Source: Lutimaribacter saemankumensis (GTDB taxonomy: Bacteria; Pseudomonadota; Alphaproteobacteria; Rhodobacterales; Rhodobacteraceae). From it: a stretch of 64,000 nt of DNA. Under the pieces are notes generated by a model. It was not told where the DNA came from and searched no databases. It saw nothing but the letters and a program-made list of their open reading frames with translations. The first letter of the stretch is position 1; each line of letters opens with the position of its first letter. Of this stretch, positions 42,636 to 52,989 are shown one piece after another. The stretch lies in the NCBI RefSeq assembly GCF_900100005.1, contig NZ_FNEB01000001.1, positions 558,001 to 622,000 on the forward strand, in the 5' to 3' direction. Position numbers and translations under genes: made by a program.

Positions 42636-44174
42636 TCACAGACCAAGGGCGCGAAAGACCCTCGGCAGTTCCTCGGGAATATCTTCGGCAATCAGGCCCG
42701 GTCCGAAGCTCAGCGCGGATTCCACGTGCAGCCAGGCCGCGGTTTCGGCTGCCTGCATCGGATCGACCCCGCGCGCCAGCAGCCCCGTGATGAACCCGGC
42801 CAGAACGTCGCCCGACCCGGCGGTGGCCAGCCACGGCGCGGCACGGTCATACGCCGCAAGGCTGATCGAACACCGTCCATCCGGCGCGGCGATCACCGTG
42901 TCCGGCCCCTTGAACAACACCACACAACCCGCCCGCGCAGCGGCATCGCGTGTGGCGTCGACCTTGGAATAGGCGGGCCCCGTTTCGGCAGCTGCGTTCA
43001 GCCGTTCGGCGATATCGGGAAACAGCCGCGCGAATTCCCCGGCATGGGGCGTCAGCACGCAGTCTTCATGAAGCATCGCGAAGAATTCATCCGGCGCATC
43101 GCTGAAACAGGTCAGCGCATCGGCATCAAGCACCGTAGGGCGGGGTTCCACCCCGCCGCACGCCATACGAACAAGGCCCCGCGCCCGCTCGATCCCCAGG
43201 CCCGGCCCGAGGCAGAGCGCATTGATGCGACCGTCCTCCAACACCGCGGCCAGCTCTTCGGGGCCGTCGGCCCGTTTCAGCATGATTGCGGTCACCTGCC
43301 CGGCCACCTCCGTCTGTGCCGATCCTGGCACGCCCAGCGTCACCAGTCCCGCCCCGATGCGAAGCGCCCCGCGCGCCGCCAGCCGCGCCGCGCCGGTATG
43401 ACCCGCGCCGCCGGATAGAACGAAGGCATGGCCATGGGCATATTTATGCGCCTGCGGTTTGCCCAGGGCATGGGCGCAGCGCTCGGTGACAAGTTTGACG
43501 CCTTGGGCGCCGATCCCGCCAGAAAGGCCGATATCCGCGATACGGACGCGCGACGCCGCGCCCGCTTCGGGAAACAGGTACTGCCCCAGTTTTCCCCGGT
43601 GAAACTGAACGATCAGGGATCGCTGGAACGGGTTGTCCGCACGATCCCCAAGGGGTTTTCCCGAATCCATGCAAATGCCCGAAGCGCTATCGACACCGAC
43701 AAAGCGGATACCGGCTTGCGACCGGAAAACATGCTGGAACGCATTTCTTACGTCGGCGGGCAACGGACGGGTCAACCCGGTGCCGAACACGGCATCGATC
43801 AGCAGGTCATGCCGCGCGTCATTCGATGGAACCGCGGACATGGCGGCAATCGCACCCATCGCCTGCCACCGGTCATGATTTGCCTTTGCATCGGGCGGCA
43901 GCTTCGCCGGGTCGCCATAAAGGAAAACGTCGATTTCCCAGCCCCATTCCTTCAACAGCCGCGCCACCACGAAACCGTCGCCACCATTGTTTCCCGGCCC
44001 GCACAGCACCAGCGCGCGACAGGGCGCCCTTGCCAGGTCCGGCCATTCCGCGAACACCGCATCGATCACGCCGCGCCCGGCGCGCTCCATCAGCTCCAGC
44101 CCTGTCACCTGCCCCGACTCGATGGCGGCCTTTTCCATGGCGCGCATCTGTGCTGCGGTCAGCAATTCGGTCAT
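42636..44174 (-). CDS. nnr: bifunctional NAD(P)HX epimerase / ADP-dependent dehydratase
   Basis: This 512-residue fusion repairs hydrated NAD(P)H. The N-terminal YjeF epimerase domain (to about residue 215) has ALVLCGPGNNGGDGFVVARL. The C-terminal ribokinase-like dehydratase domain (about 225-505) has LSGGAGHTGAARLAARGAL, LTPHAGEFARLFPDI and the ADP-site motif ATAGSGDVLAGFITGLLARG. The length is normal for the fused form. It is divergent from glnB. Confidence 0.94.
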   Translation of the reverse strand: MTELLTAAQMRAMEKAAIESGQVTGLELMERAGRGVIDAVFAEWPDLARAPCRALVLCGPGNNGGDGFVVARLLKEWGWEIDVFLYGDPAKLPPDAKANHDRWQAMGAIAAMSAVPSNDARHDLLIDAVFGTGLTRPLPADVRNAFQHVFRSQAGIRFVGVDSASGICMDSGKPLGDRADNPFQRSLIVQFHRGKLGQYLFPEAGAASRVRIADIGLSGGIGAQGVKLVTERCAHALGKPQAHKYAHGHAFVLSGGAGHTGAARLAARGALRIGAGLVTLGVPGSAQTEVAGQVTAIMLKRADGPEELAAVLEDGRINALCLGPGLGIERARGLVRMACGGVEPRPTVLDADALTCFSDAPDEFFAMLHEDCVLTPHAGEFARLFPDIAERLNAAAETGPAYSKVDATRDAAARAGCVVLFKGPDTVIAAPDGRCSISLAAYDRAAPWLATAGSGDVLAGFITGLLARGVDPMQAAETAAWLHVESALSFGPGLIAEDIPEELPRVFRALGL

Positions 44175-44323
44175 TGCCCTGCACCCTGCGATTCAATTCC
44201 GCCCGATCCTTGGGCGCTGTGATCAATTTTTAGGCAATACATCTGCCCAATGGTTACGCATCCCCTGCCCGCGACCTTATCCAATTGTGGCCCCCCGCGG
44301 GAAGTGATCTGTCCGGTTCCTGA

Positions 44324-44686
<363 letters not shown>

Positions 44687-44746
44687 TCCACAAACCGCGC
44701 GAAACCGCGGTGGAACCCATAACCTGACAGAAAGGGAAAAAACGGT

Positions 44747-46150
44747 ATGAGCAACGCTGTTCTCACCATGATCAAGGAAGAGGACGTCGAATATGTCGAC
44801 ATCCGCTTCACCGACCCGCGCGGCAAGCTGCAGCACGTGACGGTGATGGCTGACCAGGTCGACGAGGATTTCCTCGAAGAAGGTTTCATGTTCGACGGTT
44901 CGTCCATCGCGGGCTGGAAGTCGATCGAAGCCTCGGACATGAAGCTGATGCCCGACGTGGACAGCGCCTATCTCGATCCGTTCTACGCCGAAAAGACCCT
45001 GTGCATCCATTGCTCGGTCGTCGAACCCGACACCGGCGAAGCCTATGAGCGCGACCCGCGCGGCACCGCTCAGAAGGCCGAAGCCTACCTGAAGTCGTCG
45101 GGCATCGGCGACACCTCGTTCTGGGGCCCCGAGGCCGAATTCTTCCTGTTCGACGACGTGCGGTTCTCGAACAAGATGAACAAGGTGTCCTACGAGGTCG
45201 ACGCGCTGGATGCGGCGTGGAACACCGATACCGAATACGAAATGGGCAACACCGGCCACCGTCCGGGCGTCAAGGGCGGCTATTTCCCCGTGAACCCGAT
45301 CGACGACGGCCAGGACATCCGCTCGGAAATGCTGTCCACGATGAAGCGGATGGGCATGAAGGTCGACAAGCACCACCACGAGGTGGCGTCGTGCCAGCAC
45401 GAGCTTGGCCTGATCTTCGGCAGCCTGACCAAGCAGGCGGACGAACTACAGAAATACAAGTACGTCATCCACAACGTGGCGCAGGCCTATGGCAAGTCGG
45501 CCACCTTCATGCCCAAGCCGATCTACGGCGACAACGGCACCGGGATGCACTGCAACATGTCGATCTGGAAAGACGGCAAGCCGCTCTTTGCCGGTGACAA
45601 GTATGCCGACCTGAGCCAGGAAGCGCTGTACTACATCGGCGGCATCCTGAAGCACGCCAAGTCGCTCAATGCCTTCACCAACCCGTCGACCAACAGCTAC
45701 AAGCGCCTGATCCCGGGCTTCGAAGCCCCCGTTCTGCGCGCCTATTCGGCCCGCAACCGTTCGGGCTGCGTGCGTATTCCGTGGACCGAAAGCCCCAAGG
45801 CCAAGCGCGTCGAGGCACGCTTCCCCGATCCGTCGGCAAACCCCTACCTGTGCTTCGCAGCTCTGCTGATGGCCGGCCTGGACGGGATCAAGAACAAGAT
45901 CGATCCGGGCGAAGCGATGGACAAGAACCTCTACGATCTGCCCGCCGAAGAGCTGGAAGGCATCCCCACCGTCTGTGGCAGCCTGCGCGAAGCCGTCGAA
46001 GAGCTGAAGGCCGATCACGACTACCTGCTGGCAGGGGACGTGTTCACCAAGGACCAGATCGACGGCTATATCGAGCTGAAGATGGAAGAGATCGAACTGT
46101 TCGAGCACACGCCGCACCCGGTCGAATTCCAGATGTACTACAGCTGCTGA
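44747..46150 (+). CDS. glnA: glutamine synthetase type I
   Basis: This 467-residue enzyme makes glutamine from glutamate, ammonia and ATP. Hallmarks are [55 protein letters not shown] and the adenylylation tyrosine region [12 protein letters not shown]. The length is normal. It is probably co-transcribed with glnB and ends at a strong terminator. Confidence 0.97.
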   Translation: MSNAVLTMIKEEDVEYVDIRFTDPRGKLQHVTVMADQVDEDFLEEGFMFDGSSIAGWKSIEASDMKLMPDVDSAYLDPFYAEKTLCIHCSVVEPDTGEAYERDPRGTAQKAEAYLKSSGIGDTSFWGPEAEFFLFDDVRFSNKMNKVSYEVDALDAAWNTDTEYEMGNTGHRPGVKGGYFPVNPIDDGQDIRSEMLSTMKRMGMKVDKHHHEVASCQHELGLIFGSLTKQADELQKYKYVIHNVAQAYGKSATFMPKPIYGDNGTGMHCNMSIWKDGKPLFAGDKYADLSQEALYYIGGILKHAKSLNAFTNPSTNSYKRLIPGFEAPVLRAYSARNRSGCVRIPWTESPKAKRVEARFPDPSANPYLCFAALLMAGLDGIKNKIDPGEAMDKNLYDLPAEELEGIPTVCGSLREAVEELKADHDYLLAGDVFTKDQIDGYIELKMEEIELFEHTPHPVEFQMYYSC

Positions 46151-46173
46151 TCCGCTCATCGGATCAACACTGC

Positions 46174-46203
46174 AAAAGGCGCCTTTCGGGGCGCCTTTTC
46201 TTT
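46174..46203 (+). terminator. intrinsic terminator of glnB-glnA
   Basis: The stem AAAAGGCGCC/GGCGCCTTTT with loop TTTCGG is followed by further T, 24 bp after the glnA stop. Confidence 0.9.
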
Positions 46204-46327
46204 GTCCGGGCCGGCTTTCCGCGCCCTGCGCAAGGCGCACAGTTTCACCAAAAAGCTTTGTCCATGCCATCACCTTGCCGCGCTTTGGCGCAAGGATGCG
46301 GCAAAACGAGGCAAAGCGAGTCCGTCC

Positions 46328-47404
46328 ATGGAAACCCAAACGCATGCGCATCTGGTCGCCCAGATCCTGTATGGCCCCGATACCGCCTTGCCCGACGCAA
46401 CGGCGTTTCTGGGCACGTTGAACGCCGAACTGGCGCGCTTTGGCATCGAGTTGCACAGCGACGGGCAAGCCGACGATGGCGGGTTGCGATTTGCGGGGCC
46501 GCGCGTCGGCGTGGCGCTGCGCCGCGTTTCGTCGCCCTGCCCGTCCGAAACCCTGGATGAGGCGCTTGGCGCGCCGATCCTGGCCGTCAAGGCGACGGAT
46601 CTTGCGCGACGCGCGCGTGCCCATGCCAGCCACGCGGATATCGCCGTTTTCACGCCCGAAGGCGCAGAACCCCTGCCCTGGCACTTGCGCTTTGTCGTTC
46701 TGCACCGCGCGATCGTGACCCTCTTCGACATATCCGACGCATCGGCGGCCTGCCTGCCCGCATCGGCGATGCTGTTCGACCGCTCCGAGATCGAAGCATC
46801 GCGCGACATGACCGTGCCGCTGACGCTGTGCCTGCACCCGATCCCGATTGCCGCGCCGGACGTCCCGGTGATCTCGGGCGTGCTGCCGCCTCTGGGCATC
46901 GTCGCGCTCGGGTCGGAGCGGTTCTGCGACAAGCTGCTGGTGCTCGCGCCCTCGCCCCTGCCCCTGCGCGAGGGCCTGGCGCTGCTTGCCCGGCTGTTGC
47001 GTGACCATGCCGGCAACATTCGCGCGCTCGAAGACGGGTCGCAGTTCGATGATCTTGGCCATGGCGGCGTTTTCGTGCGTCACGGCGCACCAGACGAGGG
47101 CGCGCCGAACGGCCGTATTATCGTGGGCCTCGGGGACTGGCCCGACGCCGGCATCGCCCAGGCACGTCCGCTGTCGCTCAGCGACATGGCGCCCGACGCC
47201 ATGAAGGCAAGCGCCCCGCGCGAGTTGCCGCCAAGCATGATGTCCCGCGCGATGCGATTGGCGCTCAGCCCGAACGGGCTGACGGTGATCGCGGCGCTGG
47301 TGCTCTATCTGACATTCAGCCATGTGGCCGCGAACTGGATGGAAGGTCAGAGCGACCTGATCCGGTCGTCGCTGGGCGCAACGGGGCTGCCGAAAAGCAA
47401 CTGA
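46328..47404 (+). CDS. hypothetical protein with C-terminal membrane segment
   Basis: This 358-residue protein is not recognised. It is largely soluble, with DGSQFDDLGHGGVFVRHGAP in the second half and one hydrophobic segment near the C-terminus (GLTVIAALVLYLTFSHVAAN), then a short tail. The ATG at 46328 has a weak ribosome site; the frame is open upstream into the glnA terminator region. It converges with the LuxR-type gene, 3 bp away. Confidence 0.72.
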   Translation: METQTHAHLVAQILYGPDTALPDATAFLGTLNAELARFGIELHSDGQADDGGLRFAGPRVGVALRRVSSPCPSETLDEALGAPILAVKATDLARRARAHASHADIAVFTPEGAEPLPWHLRFVVLHRAIVTLFDISDASAACLPASAMLFDRSEIEASRDMTVPLTLCLHPIPIAAPDVPVISGVLPPLGIVALGSERFCDKLLVLAPSPLPLREGLALLARLLRDHAGNIRALEDGSQFDDLGHGGVFVRHGAPDEGAPNGRIIVGLGDWPDAGIAQARPLSLSDMAPDAMKASAPRELPPSMMSRAMRLALSPNGLTVIAALVLYLTFSHVAANWMEGQSDLIRSSLGATGLPKSN

Positions 47405-47407
47405 TGT

Positions 47408-48025
47408 TCAGCCGCGCGGCGCCCCGTCGCCATGCGGCACCATGTGGGCGCCGCCAAGCCCGCCAAGCGCCTGCACCAGCCCGGCGGTGTTCTTGACCCC
47501 GAACTTGCGCATCAGTCGGCCGCGATGCACCTCGACCGTGCGAAAGCTCAGGTCAAGCACGCGGGCGATCTCCTTGCTGGTCTTACCCTCGCCCAACAGC
47601 GACATCACCTCGCGTTCACGCCGGGTCAGCGGCTGGTAGGGACGCGTTTCCGACAGGTCCGCGAACGACCACACGGCGCGCGTCAGCGGTTCGTCGGGGG
47701 TAAACGAGTGCCCCCGCACACGGCACCAGAACAACGCGCCGGAACTGCGCATCATCACCCGTTCGTCCCAATAGGCATTGGTTTCGCGCAGATCCTTGAT
47801 GCCGCGATTGCGGATATTCACGAATTCCTCCTGGCTGGGATACAGAATCGCGAACAACTGATCGCGCAGCGCGCCACGGTCATAGCCGAACATGCGCGCG
47901 AACATCAGGTTGCAGTCGCGGATCACCCGATTTTCCGTCACGACAAGTCCAACCGGCGCATGCAGATAGGCAAGTTCGCCGAAATCGCCGTCACGATAGC
48001 TGCGCTCGATCGCCTCCTCGTTCAT
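47408..48025 (-). CDS. PAS domain-containing LuxR family transcriptional regulator
   Basis: This 205-residue regulator has a PAS-like sensor domain at about residues 20-125 (APVGLVVTENRVIRDCNLMF, ARMFGYDRGALRDQLFAILY). The C-terminal LuxR helix-turn-helix follows (LTRREREVMSLLGEGKTSKE, FRTVEVHRGRLMRKFGVKN). The signal is unknown. The ATG at 48025 follows CTGGGGC; a GTG at 48043 is an alternative. It is divergent from a hypothetical gene across 300 bp, where an inverted repeat lies. Confidence 0.87.
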   Translation of the reverse strand: MNEEAIERSYRDGDFGELAYLHAPVGLVVTENRVIRDCNLMFARMFGYDRGALRDQLFAILYPSQEEFVNIRNRGIKDLRETNAYWDERVMMRSSGALFWCRVRGHSFTPDEPLTRAVWSFADLSETRPYQPLTRREREVMSLLGEGKTSKEIARVLDLSFRTVEVHRGRLMRKFGVKNTAGLVQALGGLGGAHMVPHGDGAPRG

Positions 48026-48096
48026 GTCATGCCCCAGTTGCACCCCTTGCTGGGGACGAAACTACGGGGCCGCGCGGTTCATGGCAACGCGGGTTC

Positions 48097-48124
48097 GGAA
48101 TCGTGAGAATTCGGAGACGATTCC
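48097..48124. promoter_or_regulatory. inverted repeat in the 300-bp divergent intergenic region
   Basis: GGAATCGT and ACGATTCC form perfect 8-bp arms around a 12-bp spacer, about 72 bp upstream of the LuxR-type gene. It may be an operator. The rest of the 48026-48325 interval shows no gene or terminator. Confidence 0.4.
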
Positions 48125-48325
48125 ATGACCGGTTGAACAGTTTGGCACCCGTTCGTTCGCAATTGCGTCCAAAAGGATAGCGATCAGGGTAAGAATACGG
48201 CCAGAACATGGCGAACCTATCCCTCTGCCCCGCGTTTTGGCGGGTTTGGCTGCCACAGTCGTTGCACAATTCAAACGCGTATTTGGTTCCAACGACGAAC
48301 ACCGAACCTGAGAGAGGATAAGCCA

Positions 48326-49213
48326 ATGTTCGACTTCCAGACCCAGACGATCTCGACCAGCCTTGTTTTTGCCGGTGACGACTGTGTAAGCGTTGATGTG
48401 TTGGCCGAAATTCTGAAATCCGCGCTGAACGAAAGCGACGACGCGGTGATCGCGACCCAGACCGACATGCTGGACGGCGTGACGATCGAAACCGCCACGC
48501 TGACCCTGCGGGCCGGCTGGCACCACGGCGAAGGCGAACAGCAGCTTGCCCTCAGCATCGGCAGCGAAACCGGCAGCTTCGGTGAAAACCGCGCCCAGCA
48601 GATCCGCATGACCCGCATCCTGCGCCATGTCCTGGATGCCCTGCCCGTGGCCGAGGTCGAATGGCTGGATACCGGGGTGCGCATCCCCGCCGCCCGCTTC
48701 CGCGCCGCACTGGAACCGGTGGCCAAGCTGTCGACGAAGGTGACGCCGCGCCGCGTGGCCCGCCGTGGCCGCCCCGCAGCGACCCGCCTGACCGCCGACG
48801 AAGCGCGCAAGGTCGTTCGCGCCGCCGAGCGCCCCGCGGATCCGCTGCCCTCGATGAAGGTCGCACCCCGCCGCGTGTCGGTGGAACGTCCCGCCGAGGC
48901 CCGCCGCCTGAGCCAGGACGAAGCCGCCCGCATCACGGCGCGCGTCCCCGAAGTGACCGAGGCGGACCGCATCGTGGCGATGGATATCGACCGGCCGCAG
49001 CAGGACGCACATGTTCAGGACTATGAAATGTACAAGATCGCCGACCTGCGCCGCGACGCCACGCCCGAGGAAATCGAGGCACTGCGCATGGAAACCGAAA
49101 GCATGGCCGCCGGCGGCCTGCGCCTTGCCGCCTCGCTGCTTATGGGGCTGACCGGGGCGACAACGATCACACAAAGCTCGGAGACGATGGCAAGCGTTCT
49201 GGGGGCATCTTGA
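48326..49213 (+). CDS. hypothetical protein with internal repeat
   Basis: This 295-residue protein is not recognised. The N-terminal half is mixed (MFDFQTQTISTSLVFAGDDC). The centre contains an imperfect duplication: KVTPRRVARRG then RLTADEARKV, and KVAPRRVSVER then RLSQDEAARI. Near the C-terminus is a hydrophobic stretch (GGLRLAASLLMGLTGATTIT). A GAGAGAGGATAAG site precedes the ATG and a strong terminator follows. It is divergent from the PAS-LuxR gene and could be its target. Confidence 0.75.
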   Translation: MFDFQTQTISTSLVFAGDDCVSVDVLAEILKSALNESDDAVIATQTDMLDGVTIETATLTLRAGWHHGEGEQQLALSIGSETGSFGENRAQQIRMTRILRHVLDALPVAEVEWLDTGVRIPAARFRAALEPVAKLSTKVTPRRVARRGRPAATRLTADEARKVVRAAERPADPLPSMKVAPRRVSVERPAEARRLSQDEAARITARVPEVTEADRIVAMDIDRPQQDAHVQDYEMYKIADLRRDATPEEIEALRMETESMAAGGLRLAASLLMGLTGATTITQSSETMASVLGAS

Positions 49214-49247
49214 ACCCGACTGACGATCCGAGCTTTATGCAGCGGGG

Positions 49248-49284
49248 GTTTGGCGTTACCTTGGGTAACGCCAAACTCTTTTTT
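49248..49284 (+). terminator. strong intrinsic terminator
   Basis: A perfect 13-bp stem GTTTGGCGTTACC/GGTAACGCCAAAC with loop TTG is followed by TCTTTTTT, 34 bp after the hypothetical gene. Confidence 0.93.
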
Positions 49285-49307
49285 AAGGTGCGAAAAAGGA
49301 ATTTCCC

Positions 49308-50099
49308 GTGATCCGTTTCGTTTTTTCCTTTTGCTTTCTAATCCTTGCAGTCCCCGTTTCCGCAGCGCCCTGTGGCAACACATCGGCCGGTTTCGATGCC
49401 TGGAAAGCCGATTTCGCACGCACCGCCCAGCGTGCCGGCGTCGGGCAGCGCGGGCTTCAGGCACTGGCGGGCGCGCGCTATTCCACGGGAACGATTGCCG
49501 CCGACCGCAACCAGAAAAGCTTTCGCTACAGCCTGGAAAAATTCATGCAGATCCGGGGGGCCGCGACGATCGTGAATCAGGGCCGCCAGCGCAAGACGCG
49601 CGATGCGGCGTTCTATGCGGCCCTCGAACAGCGTTTCGGCGTGCCCGCCGGCGTGATCATCGCCATTCACGGGATGGAAACCGGTTTCGGACGCTTCATG
49701 GGCGACAGCCCGGTGGTTTCGGCCATCGTCACGCTGGCTTTCGATTGCCGCCGGTCCGAGTTCTTCATCCCGCACGCCATCGGCGCGCTGAAGCTTGTCG
49801 ACCGAGGCTCGATCACGCCGGACACTAAGGGCGCCAAGCATGGCGAGTTGGGCCATACGCAATTCCTGCCGGGCAACGCGATGACATACGGGGTCGATGC
49901 CAACGGCGACGGGCGCGTGGATTTCTACGATCAATCCGATGCGCTGGCCTCGACCGCGCATTATCTGCGCCAGAAAGGTTGGCGGCCGGGCCAGCCCTAT
50001 GGCAAGGGCACGCATAATTATACCGTTCTGAAGGAATGGAATGCGGCTTCGGTCTATCAGGAATCACTGTCGATCATGGGCGCGCAGATCGACCGTTAG
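49308..50099 (+). CDS. lytic murein transglycosylase, MltB-like
   Basis: This 263-residue exported enzyme has a signal peptide (MIRFVFSFCFLILAVPVSAA). The SLT-type domain has the catalytic glutamate in IIAIHGMETGFGRFMGDSPV, where MltB proteins read WGIETNYG. It also has FFIPHAIGALKLVDRG, GHTQFLPGNAMTYGVDANGD and ALASTAHYLRQKGWRPGQPY. It cleaves peptidoglycan with formation of 1,6-anhydromuramic ends. It is a single-gene unit. Confidence 0.88.
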   Translation: MIRFVFSFCFLILAVPVSAAPCGNTSAGFDAWKADFARTAQRAGVGQRGLQALAGARYSTGTIAADRNQKSFRYSLEKFMQIRGAATIVNQGRQRKTRDAAFYAALEQRFGVPAGVIIAIHGMETGFGRFMGDSPVVSAIVTLAFDCRRSEFFIPHAIGALKLVDRGSITPDTKGAKHGELGHTQFLPGNAMTYGVDANGDGRVDFYDQSDALASTAHYLRQKGWRPGQPYGKGTHNYTVLKEWNAASVYQESLSIMGAQIDR

Positions 50100-50287
50100 A
50101 TGCGGGGCTTGACAGGGGCCCAACGCTCCCCCATCTACACCACCGGACGCAGGCTCCGGCCGTTCGCGGGCCATTGGCCATGGTGAAGCCCTGCAAACTA
50201 CCCCACTGTCCCTTCTCGACCAGAGGTCGCGACAGGACGGCAATCGCGGACCCCGTTCACCGTCATACGACCTGTGGGAGATGGGAA

Positions 50288-50725
50288 ATGACCCATGACA
50301 TGCTTCCGCCCAGGGCGGCACTGAAAGACCAGGCCAGGCGATTGCGCGCCACCATGGCCGACAGCGGCACAGCGATCAGCCATTCCGCCGCGCTTGAAAC
50401 GATTGCCCGGCAATGGGGCTATCGCGACTGGAACACGCTGAGCGCCGCTGCGCCCGAAACCGTGGTCACGCCCCGCTGGCAGGTGGGGCAACGCGTGACG
50501 GGGCGGTATCTCGGCCACGCCTTCGCAGGCCGGATCAAATCCGCGACCGAGGCATCTGGCGGGTTCTGGCAGCTTGTGCTGGTCTTCGACGAGGCGGTGG
50601 ACGTCGCGGCCTCGACCCGGTTCAGCAACTTCCGCAAGCAAGTGCGCTGTGCCGTCAATGGGCAGGGCGTCACCGCCGAGCGCACATCGGACGGCCAGCC
50701 GCATGTGGTGCTGCGCGCCGCCTGA
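50288..50725 (+). CDS. glyoxalase-related small domain protein
   Basis: This 145-residue protein contains ALKDQARRLRATMADSGTAI followed by SHSAALETIARQWGYRDWNT, a pattern of the glyoxalase-related domain (Glyoxalase_8-like) often found near VOC proteins. The C-terminal half (RVTGRYLGHAFAGRIKSATE) resembles a small beta domain. The function is unknown. The ATG at 50288 follows GGGAGATGGG. Confidence 0.72.
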   Translation: MTHDMLPPRAALKDQARRLRATMADSGTAISHSAALETIARQWGYRDWNTLSAAAPETVVTPRWQVGQRVTGRYLGHAFAGRIKSATEASGGFWQLVLVFDEAVDVAASTRFSNFRKQVRCAVNGQGVTAERTSDGQPHVVLRAA

Positions 50726-50772
50726 TGCCTAAGCGCCGCCATCCGGGCCAACCGGGTGGCGGTGCCTCGTGA

Positions 50773-51501
50773 TCAGAGCCCGTCGCGTTTCAGGACGAAT
50801 GTGTGAATCCCGAACACGACCGCATCCGATTTCGGCAACCGCCAAAGGCTCTGGCGTTCGCTGCGCAGATAGGCCGCGTCCTGTCCGTGCCGTTCCGGGC
50901 GGCGGTCGTTTTCGCCGCGCGGCTGGTGCAATGCGGGATCGGCATAGTTCAGGGCATTGAACCGCCACAAGGGCCGACCGGGCCGGATACCGTCGAACAG
51001 GCGCTGCACGCGTTTCGCGATGTTGTCGTCATAGACCTCGACCGGAATATGAATACCGATCAGCGGGCGCATGAACTTTTCCTCAAGCGTCCAGCTTGCC
51101 GGAAAGCACAGAACCGCGCCCGTCATCACATGTTCGTCGCCGCGTTTTTCTAGGATGCAGAAATCCTGCTGCACAAGATGGCCCAGCGTTCCCAGCGGAT
51201 CGTCGCGATCCAGCGCGACGGTCACATTGTCGGGCCGGCGCACACTGTCAGCCGATACGGCATAGTCGTCGCGCGCCCCGAGCGCCGTCAGAACCTCGTC
51301 CAGCAACTCTCGGGCGGCGGGCCGCGCGCTGTCATCCAGCGCCACGACATCGGCGCGGCGCTCGGCCAGCAGCCGCCCGCGTTCGGCCATCTGGGCGGCA
51401 AAGGCGTCGTCCACCAGTATCCAGTCGGCCGGATCGAGCGGCGCGATGCCCGGCAGGGCCTTTGGACCGATATCGTAGGGAAGGCGTTTCTGAAGGATCA
51501 T
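50773..51501 (-). CDS. DUF3445 / haem-dependent oxidative N-demethylase-like protein
   Basis: This 242-residue protein resembles the DUF3445 family, in which haem-dependent oxidative N-demethylase (HODM) subunits occur: LVQQDFCILEKRGDEHVMTG, VLCFPASWTLEEKFMRPLIG and WRFNALNYADPALHQPR. Related proteins use a haem PAS-like fold to demethylate amines. The substrate here is unknown, and no HODM partner subunits lie nearby. The ATG at 51501 follows AAGGAAAGG. Confidence 0.82.
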   Translation of the reverse strand: MILQKRLPYDIGPKALPGIAPLDPADWILVDDAFAAQMAERGRLLAERRADVVALDDSARPAARELLDEVLTALGARDDYAVSADSVRRPDNVTVALDRDDPLGTLGHLVQQDFCILEKRGDEHVMTGAVLCFPASWTLEEKFMRPLIGIHIPVEVYDDNIAKRVQRLFDGIRPGRPLWRFNALNYADPALHQPRGENDRRPERHGQDAAYLRSERQSLWRLPKSDAVVFGIHTFVLKRDGL

Positions 51502-51573
51502 GCCTTTCCTTAGCGCCGGCAATCGGAAAGGAAAAGCGGGTGAGCGCACAAAGCGCGCCCACCCATGCCGGGA

Positions 51574-52791
51574 TCAGTCGATCCCCATGCAATTGGCGTA
51601 AAATGTCACCGTTGCCGGCCAGTCGCTGAAGACGCCGACCACGCCCGCCTCTTCGCGCAGGGCATGCAGAATGGTGAAGTAATCGCCATCGGTATCGGTT
51701 GCGTCCTTGACCGACTGGAAATACCAGCCGCCGCCGGTGGTCAGCGGGCCCGACCGTTCCAGCGTCCAGGTGATGATGCCAAGGCCCGCCTCCTGCGCGG
51801 CCAGCGCCAGTTCCGAGGCGACCATGTTGTCGGCTTCGTCCAGCGTCAGCAGCATCCACATCGGCGGCGCGATGTAGTTGACGCCCATCGCCTTGAGCTC
51901 TTCCATCGTGTTGGGCCAGGTCGCCGGGTCCATCGGCGAATAGCCTTCGGTGTCGTACTCGTCCATCAGGTAGACGGCCTGCTTGCCGAACTCGGGCTCG
52001 TTATCGACCCAGTATTTCACGATCTCCAGGTCGAAGGATTGCGGCCAGACGCGGTCGGGCGCGATGCCCGCGGCCTTGTATTCGTCGATCATCTTCTGGG
52101 CGTAATCCTGATAGGAAAAGCCGTCAAAGGGCATCTCGACACTGGGGGCCTTCAGCTCGGGCGTGAAATCTGCGCCAAGGCTGTCGAACAGCGCGATCGA
52201 TTCCGCATGTGTCATCAGCGTGCCCTTCTGCACGGAATAAAGATCCGTGCGCCAGCCTGCCGTGCCGTCGAGATACTCGGCAACCGTCGTGGCGCTGGCG
52301 TTCGCCGCGTCCATCTTGCCGGTCAGGGTGCGGAACTCGGCCAGCGTGATGTCCGAGGTGCGGCATTCCGCCTGCGCGCGCGTGTCGCCATTGGCGGGCA
52401 CGAAAACTTGCGTGCATTTCGCACCAAGATCGGTCGCAAGGATGTTGGTCGTGGTGTGCAGGTCGTTCTGCGCGTGGCGGCAAACCAGTTGCTTGTCCTT
52501 GGTAAAGGTCACGTCGCATTCCAGGATGCCCGCTCCCATGCGCGCGGCGGCCATGTTCGATTCCACCGTGTGTTCGGGGAATTGCAGCGGCGCACCGCGG
52601 TGCCCGACCGAAAAGCTCGACCGTGCGGGCGCCTGTTCGGTGCAGGAGGCAAGCTTGTCCTTGAGCGGACCATCTTCCATCCGCTCGATCAGGTAGAACG
52701 GGCGCGGCCCGTAGGATACGCCATCGGCATGCGCGGCACCTGCCAGCGCGGTCGATGCGAGGCACAGGGCCAGGAACGGTTTCATCGTCAT
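51574..52791 (-). CDS. exported glycerophosphodiester phosphodiesterase
   Basis: This 405-residue periplasmic enzyme has a signal peptide ([19 protein letters not shown]) and a GDPD TIM-barrel. Active-site motifs are [39 protein letters not shown] and [13 protein letters not shown]. It releases glycerol-3-phosphate from glycerophosphodiesters. The ATG at 52791 follows GGAGAATT. It is divergent from dddP across 198 bp. Confidence 0.9.
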   Translation of the reverse strand: MTMKPFLALCLASTALAGAAHADGVSYGPRPFYLIERMEDGPLKDKLASCTEQAPARSSFSVGHRGAPLQFPEHTVESNMAAARMGAGILECDVTFTKDKQLVCRHAQNDLHTTTNILATDLGAKCTQVFVPANGDTRAQAECRTSDITLAEFRTLTGKMDAANASATTVAEYLDGTAGWRTDLYSVQKGTLMTHAESIALFDSLGADFTPELKAPSVEMPFDGFSYQDYAQKMIDEYKAAGIAPDRVWPQSFDLEIVKYWVDNEPEFGKQAVYLMDEYDTEGYSPMDPATWPNTMEELKAMGVNYIAPPMWMLLTLDEADNMVASELALAAQEAGLGIITWTLERSGPLTTGGGWYFQSVKDATDTDGDYFTILHALREEAGVVGVFSDWPATVTFYANCMGID

Positions 52792-52989
52792 CGGAATTCT
52801 CCAGCTTGGATTCGGATGGCGCAAGCCTGCCCAAGCGCAGGCAACAACCCGGTGACGGGGCCGCAACAGCGCCGTGAAGGTTCCGCAACAGTTCCACGAC
52901 AGGACAGAAAGCGACCATTCGGCAGGTCGCAAAAGGATAAGACGCACGCCTGCGTCGCGCCCACCCTGACCGACAGTGGAGGACCGGGC

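Noticed and set aside
45446-47323. 625-codon minus-strand frame across glnA and the next gene
   Set aside because: It runs through the glnA coding region and its terminator; no protein family features.
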